From B16-G9 sp964400655 (GTDB taxonomy: Bacteria > Bacteroidota > Bacteroidia > Bacteroidales > F082), in the NCBI GenBank assembly GCA_964400655.1, contig CAYNVN010000176.1:1-30724 (forward strand): a DNA stretch of 30,724 nucleotides, given 5' to 3'. The stretch's first letter is position 1; each line of letters starts with the position of its first letter. The notes below the pieces were generated by a model. The model was given only the letters and a program-made list of their open reading frames with translations. It did no database searches and was not told the origin of the DNA. Made by a program: the position numbers and the translations under genes. This document shows, piece by piece, positions 8,829-17,029 of this stretch.

Positions 8829-8859
8829 CTAAAATAGCTAACCGGGAGGCGGTTATCAA
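8829..8859 (-). promoter_or_regulatory. Candidate promoter of the exported-protein operon
   Basis: On the minus strand TATTTTAG (plus 8829-8836) differs from TAnnTTTG at one position. A TTG (plus CAA 8857-8859) lies 20 bp upstream of it. The gene start is about 30 bp downstream. The three 21-bp-spaced repeats begin 8 bp upstream of the TTG. Confidence 0.35.
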
Positions 8860-8867
8860 GTACAAAA

Positions 8868-8920
8868 TAGAATTTGGCGGATTCCGAATAGAATTTGGCG
8901 GGAATAAATTAGAATTTGGC
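8868..8920. repeat. Three direct repeats of TAGAATTTGGC at exact 21-bp spacing
   Basis: TAGAATTTGGC occurs at 8868-8878, 8889-8899 and 8910-8920, so the starts are exactly 21 bp apart. The first two copies continue GG, while the third continues AA. The spacers between copies differ in sequence, so the conserved part is the 11-13-bp site and not the full 21-bp unit. Twenty-one bp is two helical turns, which places the sites on one face of the DNA. They lie upstream of the exported-protein operon and just beyond the korB terminator. A binding array for a regulator is inferred. Confidence 0.75.
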
Positions 8921-8925
8921 AACAT

Positions 8926-8962
8926 AAAAAAAGCCTTTCTGAAAACAGAAAGGCTTTTTTTT
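8926..8962. terminator. Intrinsic terminator of korA-korB
   Basis: A 16-bp perfect stem pairs 8926-8941 with 8946-8961 around an AAAA loop. The core is AGCCTTTCTG/CAGAAAGGCT, with A7 on one side and T8 on the other. It lies about 20 bp past the korB stop codon on the minus strand. The symmetric A and T tracts could also stop plus-strand transcription. Confidence 0.85.
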
Positions 8963-8980
8963 ATTTATTAAAATCAACGG

Positions 8981-10036
8981 TTAGTCAATTTCCCAAGTGT
9001 TGCCGCTGTTAAGCAGGTCGTCCACATTTTTATATGGAGAAACCTCTTTTTCATGGGCAACCGAATTCCAAACGGCCTGATCAACGGTTTCGGACGGAAC
9101 AGCCCTGATAACACCGAGAGCTACCGGAAATTCGGGTGTACTCATGCTGGCAAGCATCATATGGATACCTGAATCTTCGGTGGTGGGATCGTGAACCAGG
9201 ATATCATCTTCGGTAATACCGTCCTCGCCAATGGTAACCACTTTCAAACGGGTACCTTCAAGCACAATTCCTTTGTTTTTCTCTTTGCCGAAAATCATCG
9301 GTTTACCGGCTTCAAGATGCAGCTGGTTGTCGTCCTTTGTATCTTTTCCGGTAATATCGCTGTGTATCTTATTATTAAAGATAACGCAGTTGGCAAGTAT
9401 TTCAACAATGGATGCTCCTTTAAAAGATGCGGCTTCAAGAAAAACCTTTTGCATCAGTTTAGGGTTGGTATCAACCACACGGGCAAAGAATTTTCCTCTG
9501 GCTCCGATAACCAGTTCGCCGGGATTAAAGGGCTGCTCAAAAACTCCCTGAGGAGATGTTTTTGTTTTTTGACCTTTAAAGGTGGTGGGCGAATACTGTC
9601 CTTTAGTTAAACCGTAAATACGGTTGTTAAACATCAGGTAATTGATGTCAACATTACGGCGGGCAACATGAATAAAATGGTTTCCGCCAATGGCCATGGA
9701 GTCGCCGTCGCCACTAATCATCCAAACATTAAGTGCGGGGTTGGTAATTTTAATACCGGTAGCCAAAGCGGCAGCACGGCCATGAATACCGTGAATACCG
9801 TAAGTGTTCATATAATATGGAAAACGCGAGGAACATCCGATACCGGACACCACCACGAAATCTTCTTTTTTAAGTCCCAGTTTTTCTCCCACAACAGGAA
9901 AAACAGCTTCCACTGAACGCAGAATAGCATGGTCGCCACAACCCGGACACCATTTAACCATCTGGTCGCTGGCAAAATCTTCTTTACTGAGTTTAAGCGC
10001 TTGGGTTTGTACTTTACTTTCCATAGTCTTATTCAT
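8981..10036 (-). CDS. korB: 2-oxoacid:ferredoxin oxidoreductase, beta (TPP-binding) subunit
   Basis: This 351-residue subunit, together with KorA, decarboxylates a 2-oxoacid (most likely 2-oxoglutarate) to acyl-CoA and reduces ferredoxin, or runs in reverse for CO2 fixation. The sequence shows WCPGCGDH with Cys30 and Cys33, GIGCSSR with Cys68, the thiamine-pyrophosphate signature GDGDSMAIGGNH at 109-120, and the following NNRIYGLTKGQYSP at about 137-150. The Cys residues would hold a [4Fe-4S] cluster in this family. The chosen Met overlaps the korA stop by eight bases (10029-10036); Met5 is an alternative start. It is cytosolic and in one operon with korA. Substrate assignment between 2-oxoglutarate and other 2-oxoacids is by family and is not proved. 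Confidence 0.93.
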   Translation of the reverse strand: MNKTMESKVQTQALKLSKEDFASDQMVKWCPGCGDHAILRSVEAVFPVVGEKLGLKKEDFVVVSGIGCSSRFPYYMNTYGIHGIHGRAAALATGIKITNPALNVWMISGDGDSMAIGGNHFIHVARRNVDINYLMFNNRIYGLTKGQYSPTTFKGQKTKTSPQGVFEQPFNPGELVIGARGKFFARVVDTNPKLMQKVFLEAASFKGASIVEILANCVIFNNKIHSDITGKDTKDDNQLHLEAGKPMIFGKEKNKGIVLEGTRLKVVTIGEDGITEDDILVHDPTTEDSGIHMMLASMSTPEFPVALGVIRAVPSETVDQAVWNSVAHEKEVSPYKNVDDLLNSGNTWEID

Positions 10037-11876
10037 TTAAAAGGGCGTTAAACTGATCTTTCAACTCGTTAACCATAAATGGCAAACCCTGAATTTTATT
10101 GTATTGATAAAATTTAAACTCAGGGAAAGTCATCCGCAGATAGTTAACAAACTGTCCGAGGTTGATTTCGCAAACAATAATTTTCTTGTATCTTGATAAC
10201 ACCTCTTTGGTGTTTTTAGGCAACGGCATAATATTTCTGAAATGTGCCAGGCTTACCGATTTGCCTTCTTTACGAAGCTCTTCAACAGCAGTAAGCATTA
10301 CACCGTAGGTTCCACCCCAGCTAACAACCAAAACATCGCTCTCATCATCACCTTCCACTTCGAGTTCGGGGATATAATTGGCAACACGGTTAACTTTTTC
10401 CTGACGAAGAAGCGACATTTTTTGATGGTTTAACGGATCGTGCGAAACGTTACCCGTGATGTCTTCTTTTTCGAGTCCGCCCAAACGGTGACGCAATCCT
10501 TCGGTGCCGGGCAGTGCCCAGTAACGGCTTAATTTTTCGGGATCGCGGCGGTAGGGTGCGTAATTGGGGTCGTTGGCTTTAACAATAGGAGGGTTAATTT
10601 CAGGTAAGTCGGCCACCTTCGGAATTTGAAAAACTTCCGAACCGTTGGCGATGGAGCCGTCGGTGAGCAGAATTACCGGAACCATGTGCTCAAGCGAAAT
10701 TTTACATGCATCATAGGCTGCATAAAAACAATCGGCAGCACTTTTGGCGGCAATAACAACCACCGGAGCCTCTCCGTTTCTGCCGTACAATGCCTGCATA
10801 AGGTCCGATTGTTCCGACTTGGTAGGCAATCCGGTTGACGGACCACCACGCTGAACGTTAACAACCACCAAAGGCAACTCGGTCATAACCGCCAGGCCAA
10901 TGGCTTCGCTTTTAAGCGAAAGACCGGGGCCCGATGTTGAGGTTACGGGAAGTGCACCGGCAAAACTGGCACCAATGGTAGAAACCACCCCTGCAATTTC
11001 ATCTTCCATTTGCATGGAAATGGCAGTAAATTGTTTGTGTTTGGCAATTTCCTGTAAAATTTCGGTAGCCGGAGTAATGGGATAAGAACCCAAAAACACA
11101 TTTCTTCCGGAACGTTCGGCAGCGGCCAGCACACCCCACGATGTTGCAAGGTTTCCGGTAACATTACGATAGCGGCCTTTGGTAAGCGGAGCAGGTTCTA
11201 TTTTATAGGTATTGGCAAAAACCTCAATGGTATCGGCAAAACTATACCCGGCTTCAAGTACCCGTTTATTTGCTTCAACCACCAGCGGATTTTTCTTGAA
11301 TTTTTGCTCAAAAAAGCTGAAGGTTTTTTTGTAATCGCGGTTAAACATATAAAACACTATTCCCAGTGCAAACATGTTTTTCGATTTCATGGCTGTTTTA
11401 TTGTCCAGCCCCATATCTTTTACCGCTTCTTTGGTAAGCGTCGAAATGGGAGCCTGAACCACAATATAGCCGTCCAGCGTTTTATCGGTCAAAGGGTTTG
11501 ATTCGTATCCTGCTTTTTCGAGGTTTTTTTCAGTAAAAGCATCGGTATCAACAATGATAATTCCGTTTGACTGAACCCATTTTAAGTTTGCTTTTAGTGA
11601 AGCCGGATTCATGGCCACTAAAACGTTAGCCTGGTCGCCGGAAGTATGAATATCGGAGTGTCCGAAATGAATTTGAAATCCGGAAACACCCGAAACGGTT
11701 CCCTGAGGAGCTCTGATTTCCGCAGGATAATCGGGAAATGTTGCAAAATCGTTACCTGCGAAGGCTGTTGAATCTGAAAAAAGGCTACCGGTTAACTGCA
11801 TTCCGTCTCCCGAATCTCCGGCAAACCTTACTACTGCACTTTCCAGTTCAACGACTTTTCCTTTATGCGTTGTCAT
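10029..11876 (-). CDS. korA: 2-oxoacid:ferredoxin oxidoreductase, fused gamma-alpha subunit
   Basis: This 615-residue subunit has an N-terminal gamma-type domain (about 12-200, with VVRFAGDSGDGMQ at 15-27 and FPDYPAEIRAPQGT at 47-60) fused to the alpha-type pyrimidine-binding domain (from about 240, with SYPITPATE at 264-272, then VVVNVQRGGPSTGLPTKSEQ). This gamma-alpha fusion beside a KorB of about 350 residues is the standard two-subunit KorAB form. No ferredoxin-like Cys clusters are present, so an external ferredoxin must accept the electrons, and one is encoded divergently at 12240. A candidate promoter lies at 11899-11927. Confidence 0.93.
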   Translation of the reverse strand: MTTHKGKVVELESAVVRFAGDSGDGMQLTGSLFSDSTAFAGNDFATFPDYPAEIRAPQGTVSGVSGFQIHFGHSDIHTSGDQANVLVAMNPASLKANLKWVQSNGIIIVDTDAFTEKNLEKAGYESNPLTDKTLDGYIVVQAPISTLTKEAVKDMGLDNKTAMKSKNMFALGIVFYMFNRDYKKTFSFFEQKFKKNPLVVEANKRVLEAGYSFADTIEVFANTYKIEPAPLTKGRYRNVTGNLATSWGVLAAAERSGRNVFLGSYPITPATEILQEIAKHKQFTAISMQMEDEIAGVVSTIGASFAGALPVTSTSGPGLSLKSEAIGLAVMTELPLVVVNVQRGGPSTGLPTKSEQSDLMQALYGRNGEAPVVVIAAKSAADCFYAAYDACKISLEHMVPVILLTDGSIANGSEVFQIPKVADLPEINPPIVKANDPNYAPYRRDPEKLSRYWALPGTEGLRHRLGGLEKEDITGNVSHDPLNHQKMSLLRQEKVNRVANYIPELEVEGDDESDVLVVSWGGTYGVMLTAVEELRKEGKSVSLAHFRNIMPLPKNTKEVLSRYKKIIVCEINLGQFVNYLRMTFPEFKFYQYNKIQGLPFMVNELKDQFNALLNE

Positions 11877-11898
11877 AAATATATTTTTTTTAACCCGA

Positions 11899-11927
11899 CA
11901 AAATTAAGTCAATTATTTTACCGCCAA
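11899..11927 (-). promoter_or_regulatory. Candidate promoter of korA-korB
   Basis: Plus-strand CAAAATTA at 11899-11906 reads TAATTTTG on the minus strand, a match to TAnnTTTG. CAA at 11925-11927 supplies a TTG -33 element 18 bp upstream. The leader to the korA start is short, about 20 bp. Confidence 0.5.
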
Positions 11928-12173
11928 CGAAATAGATAATTTTTTTTTGGCCGTACATTATTTGGTGTCGTGTAAATTCTATTATGCTTTAAACATTTGT
12001 TGATAAACTGTTTACGACAGATTACAAGAATATTAATTTTGGTTTTAGATGTTAAATTATAACAAGTCTAAATTCCAAATTATAACAAAATCGTGCAATG
12101 AGAAGTTTTCGCTTTTAGAATTGTTTGCTTTTCCGGATTAGTAAAAAATGTTCCGGTCATTATTTTTTTTTAA

Positions 12174-12207
12174 TTGGAGAGTGTGAGAAAACATTTGTAT
12201 ATATTTG
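12174..12207 (+). promoter_or_regulatory. Candidate promoter of the ferredoxin gene
   Basis: TATATTTG at 12200-12207 fits TAnnTTTG and is followed by C. TTG at 12174-12176 lies 23 bp upstream. The start codon is 32 bp downstream of the -7 element. Confidence 0.55.
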
Positions 12208-12239
12208 CACTGAAATTTAGAACCTAAAAATTAAACATT

Positions 12240-12407
12240 ATGGCTTACAAAATTAATGACGATTGTACTGCTTGCGGTACCTGTATCGATGAATGTCCGG
12301 TAGAAGCCATCTCCGAAGGCGATATCTATGTAATTGATCCCGACCTTTGTACAGATTGCGGCGCATGCGCCGATGTTTGTCCTGTTGAGGCTATTCATCC
12401 GGAATAA
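12240..12407 (+). CDS. 2[4Fe-4S] bacterial-type ferredoxin
   Basis: This small protein of 55 residues is shorter than common ORF cut-offs. It has two classical cluster motifs: Cys9, Cys12, Cys15, then Cys19-Pro (CTACGTCIDECP), and Cys37, Cys40, Cys43, then Cys47-Pro (CTDCGACADVCP). The two halves show the internal duplication of clostridial ferredoxins, each ending CPVEAI. It is a soluble one-electron carrier at low potential. It is divergent from korA-korB, whose enzyme needs such an acceptor, so a functional link is likely although not proved. A promoter-like sequence precedes it and a terminator follows at 12427-12458, so it is probably transcribed alone. Confidence 0.95.
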   Translation: MAYKINDDCTACGTCIDECPVEAISEGDIYVIDPDLCTDCGACADVCPVEAIHPE

Positions 12408-12426
12408 AAACATTTTTGTTTTTTAT

Positions 12427-12458
12427 AACCCGGCTACATTGTAGTCGGGTTTTTTTAT
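12427..12458 (+). terminator. Intrinsic terminator of the ferredoxin gene
   Basis: AACCCGGCTAC (12427-12437) pairs with GTAGTCGGGTT (12441-12451) around ATT, with one G-T wobble. A run of T follows. It begins 20 bp past the ferredoxin stop. Confidence 0.85.
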
Positions 12459-12560
12459 TTTATTAATATTATTTAACTCATAAATAGCGGTATAGCATTT
12501 TGAGAATATTTGTATCTTGCGCCACTTTTTAAAAAAGGTTTAACTAAAAAATAATTAATT

Positions 12561-13529
12561 ATGAAATTGTACGGTAAAATTGTGATGATGTTAGGAATGG
12601 TTCTTCTTGGTTTTTCGGTTTCGGCACAGTCGGTTGAAGCGGTAGGACAGAAATACAACGAAGGCATAGAGTATTACAAAGCAAAAGATTACGCTCACGC
12701 CATTCCTGCTTTGGAACAAGCGGTTGAAATGGGTAATAAGGCAGGCGATGCTGCGGCTGATATGACGGCCAACGCCCAAACAGCCCTTGTTAAAGCTTAT
12801 AAATATTACGGAATCACACTTTATAAAAAGAAAAAATATAATGATGCCGTAAACCAGTTGGAAAAAGGTGCTGCCTTTGCCAAAAAAATTGGCGACTCAA
12901 AATCGGAAAAAACGTTTAACACCATTATTCCTCAGGTTTTTGCAGGCCACGGCAATGATTTAATGAAAAATAAAAAGTACGACGAGGCCATTGCCCAGTA
13001 CGACAAAGCCCTTGCCAAAAACAGCAAATGCATCAGAGCCTTTTTAGGTAAAGAAAATGTTTATAAAGAAAAAGGTGATTATGCAAAGATGAAAGAGTTT
13101 GCCGACAAAGCCATTGCTATTGGTGCTTCAAACTCAAAACAGGCGAAAAGAGCCAATAAAGCAAAAAAAATGGCTTATCTGGGTTTTTATAAAGCCGGCG
13201 GCGAAGAGCTGGGTAAAGGAAACGCATCAAAAGCCATCAGCTATTTTAACGATGCTTTGAATTACGGTAGCGGCGATGCCGATCTTTATCTGAACCTTGC
13301 CCTTGCATACAATGCTGCCAAAAACTATGCAAAAGCCATTGAAGCTGCAAACAAATCGTTAACCTTAAAAACCAGCGGCGACAAAAACGCCATCTATTTT
13401 GTGCTGGCCCAGGCTTACGAAGGTAACGGCGACAGTGCCAACGCATGCGCCACTTACAAAAAAGTTACCGCCGGCCCCAATGTGGATGCTGCAAAATATC
13501 AAATGGAACAGGTGTTAAAATGTAAGTAG
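12561..13529 (+). CDS. Secreted tetratricopeptide-repeat protein
   Basis: This 322-residue protein has a signal peptide, MKLYGKIVMMLGMVLLGFSV, ending near SAQ (about residue 23). The rest is built of TPR-like helical pairs: YNEGIEYYKAKDYAHAIPAL, YGITLYKKKKYNDAVNQLEK, GNDLMKNKKYDEAIAQYDKA, a unit near YFNDALNYGSGDADLYLNLA, and YNAAKNYAKAIEAANKSL. It is rich in Lys and Ala. It is expected in the periplasm, where TPR proteins act as scaffolds; no specific partner can be named. It is monocistronic: the ferredoxin terminator lies upstream and a strong bidirectional terminator follows. A TATCTTGC near 12512 is only a near match to the -7 consensus. Confidence 0.85.
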   Translation: MKLYGKIVMMLGMVLLGFSVSAQSVEAVGQKYNEGIEYYKAKDYAHAIPALEQAVEMGNKAGDAAADMTANAQTALVKAYKYYGITLYKKKKYNDAVNQLEKGAAFAKKIGDSKSEKTFNTIIPQVFAGHGNDLMKNKKYDEAIAQYDKALAKNSKCIRAFLGKENVYKEKGDYAKMKEFADKAIAIGASNSKQAKRANKAKKMAYLGFYKAGGEELGKGNASKAISYFNDALNYGSGDADLYLNLALAYNAAKNYAKAIEAANKSLTLKTSGDKNAIYFVLAQAYEGNGDSANACATYKKVTAGPNVDAAKYQMEQVLKCK

Positions 13530-13541
13530 CACTTGTTTGAT

Positions 13542-13587
13542 AACCATAAAAAAGCTGCCTCGTAATAAGGCAGCTTTTTTTATGGTT
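13542..13587. terminator. Bidirectional terminator between TPR gene and TonB receptor gene
   Basis: A long stem pairs the run at 13542-13560 (core AAAAAAGCTGCCT) with 13568-13587 (core AGGCAGCTTTTTTT), with one unpaired T and a short loop. Both flanks carry A or T tracts, and the two genes converge here, so it can end transcripts from both sides. Confidence 0.9.
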
Positions 13588-13598
13588 GTATTAATGCG

Positions 13599-16004
13599 TT
13601 AAAACTTAAAACTATAAGAAACATAGGGAATACCCGGGAAAAGGCTAACCTGTTTTAACACCTTTTCGGGCTCGCCGTTTCCGGTGAAATGTTCGTAATC
13701 GTAGTCGATGTAAATAAAGAAATAGTTCTGTCTGAAATAGGCGTTGTAAATTCCCACACTCCAGGTACGTTCGCCCCATTTTTTCTTTTTATGAAAGTTT
13801 ACGCCGAGATCGAGCCGGTGATAATTGGGGGTGCGATAATTGTTGCGTTGTTCCACATTGTCGATGTATTCCACATAGGGTTTGGTTCCGTCGTGTTCTA
13901 TGCCTATAAATCCGGTATAATCGTTTAAAGCCAGATATTTGTCGTACGGCAGTGTAATGGCGGTTCCGGTACCGAAAACCCAGGTGGCACCAAAATCAAT
14001 TTTATCGCTCAGTTTATAAGTAGCCACAATGGAAACATCGTGTCTTCTGTCGTAATGGTACGGGAATTTATCGGGACTTACCTCTTCAAACTTTCGCCAC
14101 GACCATGAAAGCGTATAACCTATCCACCCCGTAAGCCGGCCAATATCTTTACGAATCAAAAATTCGGCACCATAACTCCAGCCCGTACCCACCGTAACCA
14201 TCTCCTGCCAGTCGTTATCCGAAGTAAGATAGGATGCGCCGGGTTTATACGAAATAACATCGTTCATCCACTTGTAATACCCTTCAAGGCTTATCTCAAA
14301 CTTATCCTGATAGTTGTAGATGCCGCCAAGGGCAACCTGTTGCGATGTCATGGGTTTAATGGTATCGGTAACCGGAACCCACAAATCGGTAGGCAACCCG
14401 ATGGATGTATTGGAAAGCAGGTGTATGTATTGTGCCATGGAGGCGTAAGATGCTTTCAGCGAAAGGTTTTCGGTTGCCGAAACCCGCAAAGCAGCCCGCG
14501 GCTGAAGCGATTTATAAAAGGTTTTTTTAACATAAAATCCCGAAGCATGAACCCCGAGATTCAATTTAACCATACTGCCAATGGAAAAATCATCTTCGAT
14601 GTAAGCATCTATTTCGTTGGCGTAAATTTTATTGTTGCCAAAGGTTGTGTCTACCTGTGAGGCATCATTCCCTTCGGCATTATTAAATGAATAGGCGTTA
14701 ACACCCGGATTAAAGGTGTGATAAATATTGCTTGCCCCAAACCGTATGTAATGATTGGGGGTGGGGACAAAATCGAAATCGGCCGCGGCAGCCAGATCAT
14801 CAATGCCCGAGAAGTATTCAAAACTCATCTTCTCGCTGTAGTTTTTATTGCGGTATTCATCTTTTTCGCCCACAATAAAATTGTACCTGCTGTAAGAGCC
14901 TCTGAAATTGGCGAACAGTTTATGGTTAAAAACATAATTCCACCGCAGTGCGGTGGTGATGTTTCCCCATCTAAGTTTAAAGTCGTTGTTGCTTTTATAG
15001 TCGTTGGTTTCGTATTTGTCGTGCGCATAGGCTTTGTCGTTGCCCATATAGGCACTTAAGTAGAGGCGGCTCCTTTCGGAGTGTTTCCAGTTTATCTTAC
15101 CGTTAAGGTCGTAAAAATAGTAGCCGCCGTAAAACCTTCCGCTCCTTCCCATTTGTGAATTGGCAATAAGCTGGGCAGGATATGACAGCACGTCGATATA
15201 GGTTCGTCGTGCCGAAATAATAAAGGATGATTTATCTTTAACAACAGGCCCTTCGAGCGTAACCTTAGCTGCAATCAACCCCACGGTTCCTTCCACATGG
15301 AACTCTTTGGAGTTACCCTCTTTCATTCTAATGTCAAGCACCGACGAAAGCCTGCCTCCGTATCTGGCCGGAAAGCCTCCTTTAACAAGGGTTACCGAGT
15401 TAAGGGCATCGGCATTGAACACCGAAAAGAAACCGAAGAGGTGGTTGGCATTATACACCGGAACACCATCCAGCAGTATCAGGTTTTCATCGGGCCCTCC
15501 GCCACGAACATACAATCCGCTGGTTCCGTCGTTTCCTGACTGAACACCCGGTAACAGCTGAATGGTTTTCATAATATCAATCTCACCGAAAAATACGGGC
15601 AATGTTTTAAGCGATTTCATGGGAAGTTCCACGGTACTCATTTGTGAACTTCGCAGTTTCTCTTTTATACCCGCGGCTTTAATTTCAACCTCTTCCAGCT
15701 CAAGAGTAGGGGTAAGTTCAACATTGATAACCGTATCGGCATTCAGATTAAACGAAATGATTACCGGCTGATATCCCATAAACGAATATTTAACGGATAT
15801 TTTACCGGCAGGTTGTGTCAGACTGTAAAATCCGTAGTTATTGGTTATACATCCTTTGTAAGTTTTGTTGTTATAAACATTGGCTCCAAGCAGTTTTTCG
15901 CCATTCGATTTGTCGTTAACAAATCCGGTAATGGTATAATTTTGAGCATTAAGAACGGTAAACCCTGCAAGCAACAGCAACAATAGTATTGTTAGTTTTT
16001 TCAT
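13599..16004 (-). CDS. TonB-dependent outer-membrane receptor with carboxypeptidase-like N-domain
   Basis: This 801-residue protein has a signal peptide (about 1-20, ending LNAQ). A CarboxypepD_reg-like beta-sandwich follows (about 22-110, with GFVNDKSNGEKLLGANVY). The plug domain covers roughly 135-235 and contains LLPGVQSGNDGTSGLYVRGG, DENLILLDGVPVYNANHLFG and the GGFPARYGGRLSSVLDI strand. The beta-barrel ends with VSYSFKF, aromatic at the C-terminus as usual. The length is at the short end for SusC-like proteins, and the partner is a DUF4249 lipoprotein, not SusD. The start overlaps the stop of that lipoprotein gene by four bases (ATGA), so translation is probably coupled. The transported substrate is unknown, with no sugar- or metal-specific neighbour. 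Confidence 0.92.
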   Translation of the reverse strand: MKKLTILLLLLLAGFTVLNAQNYTITGFVNDKSNGEKLLGANVYNNKTYKGCITNNYGFYSLTQPAGKISVKYSFMGYQPVIISFNLNADTVINVELTPTLELEEVEIKAAGIKEKLRSSQMSTVELPMKSLKTLPVFFGEIDIMKTIQLLPGVQSGNDGTSGLYVRGGGPDENLILLDGVPVYNANHLFGFFSVFNADALNSVTLVKGGFPARYGGRLSSVLDIRMKEGNSKEFHVEGTVGLIAAKVTLEGPVVKDKSSFIISARRTYIDVLSYPAQLIANSQMGRSGRFYGGYYFYDLNGKINWKHSERSRLYLSAYMGNDKAYAHDKYETNDYKSNNDFKLRWGNITTALRWNYVFNHKLFANFRGSYSRYNFIVGEKDEYRNKNYSEKMSFEYFSGIDDLAAAADFDFVPTPNHYIRFGASNIYHTFNPGVNAYSFNNAEGNDASQVDTTFGNNKIYANEIDAYIEDDFSIGSMVKLNLGVHASGFYVKKTFYKSLQPRAALRVSATENLSLKASYASMAQYIHLLSNTSIGLPTDLWVPVTDTIKPMTSQQVALGGIYNYQDKFEISLEGYYKWMNDVISYKPGASYLTSDNDWQEMVTVGTGWSYGAEFLIRKDIGRLTGWIGYTLSWSWRKFEEVSPDKFPYHYDRRHDVSIVATYKLSDKIDFGATWVFGTGTAITLPYDKYLALNDYTGFIGIEHDGTKPYVEYIDNVEQRNNYRTPNYHRLDLGVNFHKKKKWGERTWSVGIYNAYFRQNYFFIYIDYDYEHFTGNGEPEKVLKQVSLFPGIPYVSYSFKF

Positions 16005-16951
16005 TTTGCCGCCCCCTTTCCTGCTTTGTAATTAATGATTACATCAACCGAAGCGGTATCCTGTATATAGCTTCCGAAAATTCCGTATCCGTTTTCAACA
16101 TTGGAATAAATAACTACCGGCTCCGAAAAGGGGTCGGCGCTTCCGCCTGTTTCCACATAAACACCATACGATTTAAGATAGGTGAAATATTCGCGTGTAA
16201 TCGACTGGAATTGAAAGGTAAAACGAAGCAAACCGGATTCCCTCGATTTACTTTTTTCGTAATCATAGTTGTCGAAAAATACAAACCTCACCGTAACTTC
16301 GTTTCCGTTTGTATAACCATCGTCCCATACCAGATTGCCGTTGTACCATGAGTCGTAAAATTTCTTATCGCCCTCAACCGGCCATAATGAACTTTTATAA
16401 GTATATATTTTGCCATCCGGTCCGTAATCGGTACATGTTGCCGACAGCTGATACTGGTTTTCTTTATCACCCGGATCTTTATACTTAAGCAAGCCGATAT
16501 ATTTAACGGTAGTACCCGAATACTCATCCGTTGATCTAAGTAAAACCGTATCAAATTCCAGAATGGTCACAACGGGAGGGATGGCTGTTTCCGTTTCTAC
16601 AGGATGGTAATCTCCATAGGAAACTTCAATGCGGTAATTATTTCCTTCCGAAGGATAATAACCCGGATTAACATAATAGCCGTAACCTATATTTGTTAAA
16701 CGTGTAAGGAAATCACCGTTTTCATAGAGTTTTACATCGGCACTGTCGATAAACGGCAGATTTTGCTCCGACTCATCATCAAAAATATTCAGCGTATGGC
16801 TTACATTAACAGTAAAAAGACTGTCGGGAGAAATAACGGCATTTAGTACCAGTTTGGGACTTTTCGATTTTAAATCTTCATTTAAGATTTTAACACAACC
16901 AAGTAGAGAGAGTATCATCATACTGATGAACAATACAAGTAATTTTTTCAT
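16001..16951 (-). CDS. DUF4249-family surface lipoprotein
   Basis: This 316-residue protein has a lipoprotein signal with lipobox LLGC, so lipidation is at Cys19. The rest shows beta-rich features of DUF4249: KSPKLVLNAVISPDSLFTVNVS near 34-55, a region around SADVKLYENGDFLTRL, then YRIEVSYGDYHPVETETAIP. The family is typically encoded directly upstream of TonB receptors with a carboxypeptidase-like N-domain, as here. It probably caps or assists the receptor at the outer membrane; the ligand is unknown. It is the first gene of this pair. The relA gene lies 78 bp upstream on the same strand with no terminator that I can see between them, so read-through is possible. Confidence 0.85.
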   Translation of the reverse strand: MKKLLVLFISMMILSLLGCVKILNEDLKSKSPKLVLNAVISPDSLFTVNVSHTLNIFDDESEQNLPFIDSADVKLYENGDFLTRLTNIGYGYYVNPGYYPSEGNNYRIEVSYGDYHPVETETAIPPVVTILEFDTVLLRSTDEYSGTTVKYIGLLKYKDPGDKENQYQLSATCTDYGPDGKIYTYKSSLWPVEGDKKFYDSWYNGNLVWDDGYTNGNEVTVRFVFFDNYDYEKSKSRESGLLRFTFQFQSITREYFTYLKSYGVYVETGGSADPFSEPVVIYSNVENGYGIFGSYIQDTASVDVIINYKAGKGAAK

Positions 16952-17029
16952 ACGATCAGATAAAAAAGTTAATAATTATTGATAATAAAAACGACAAGTA
17001 ATAAAGCTAAAGGTTGTAAACAAACCGGA

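Larger units (their letters stand above)
11877..12239. promoter_or_regulatory. AT-rich divergent control region between kor and ferredoxin genes
   Basis: This 363-bp stretch has no gene. It carries promoters facing both ways. Between them is a 12-bp direct repeat, AAATTATAACAA, at 12054-12065 and 12077-12088, starting 23 bp apart. I see no hairpin and no known riboswitch. The repeat could be an operator, or chance in AT-rich DNA. Confidence 0.4.

Noticed and set aside
8868..8920. Possible mini CRISPR array
   Set aside because: The 11-13-bp repeats with 8-10-bp spacers are far too short, and no cas gene is present.
8722..8925. Minus-strand reading frame of 67 codons with a heptapeptide repeat (PPNSIRN, PPNSILY)
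   Set aside because: The peptide repeat is a direct effect of the 21-bp DNA repeats being a multiple of three. The frame overlaps the 5' end of the tail-fibre-like gene, and its remainder is not protein-like.
9191..9610. 139-codon frame antisense to korB
   Set aside because: It lies wholly inside a strongly conserved gene in the opposite direction and has no family features.
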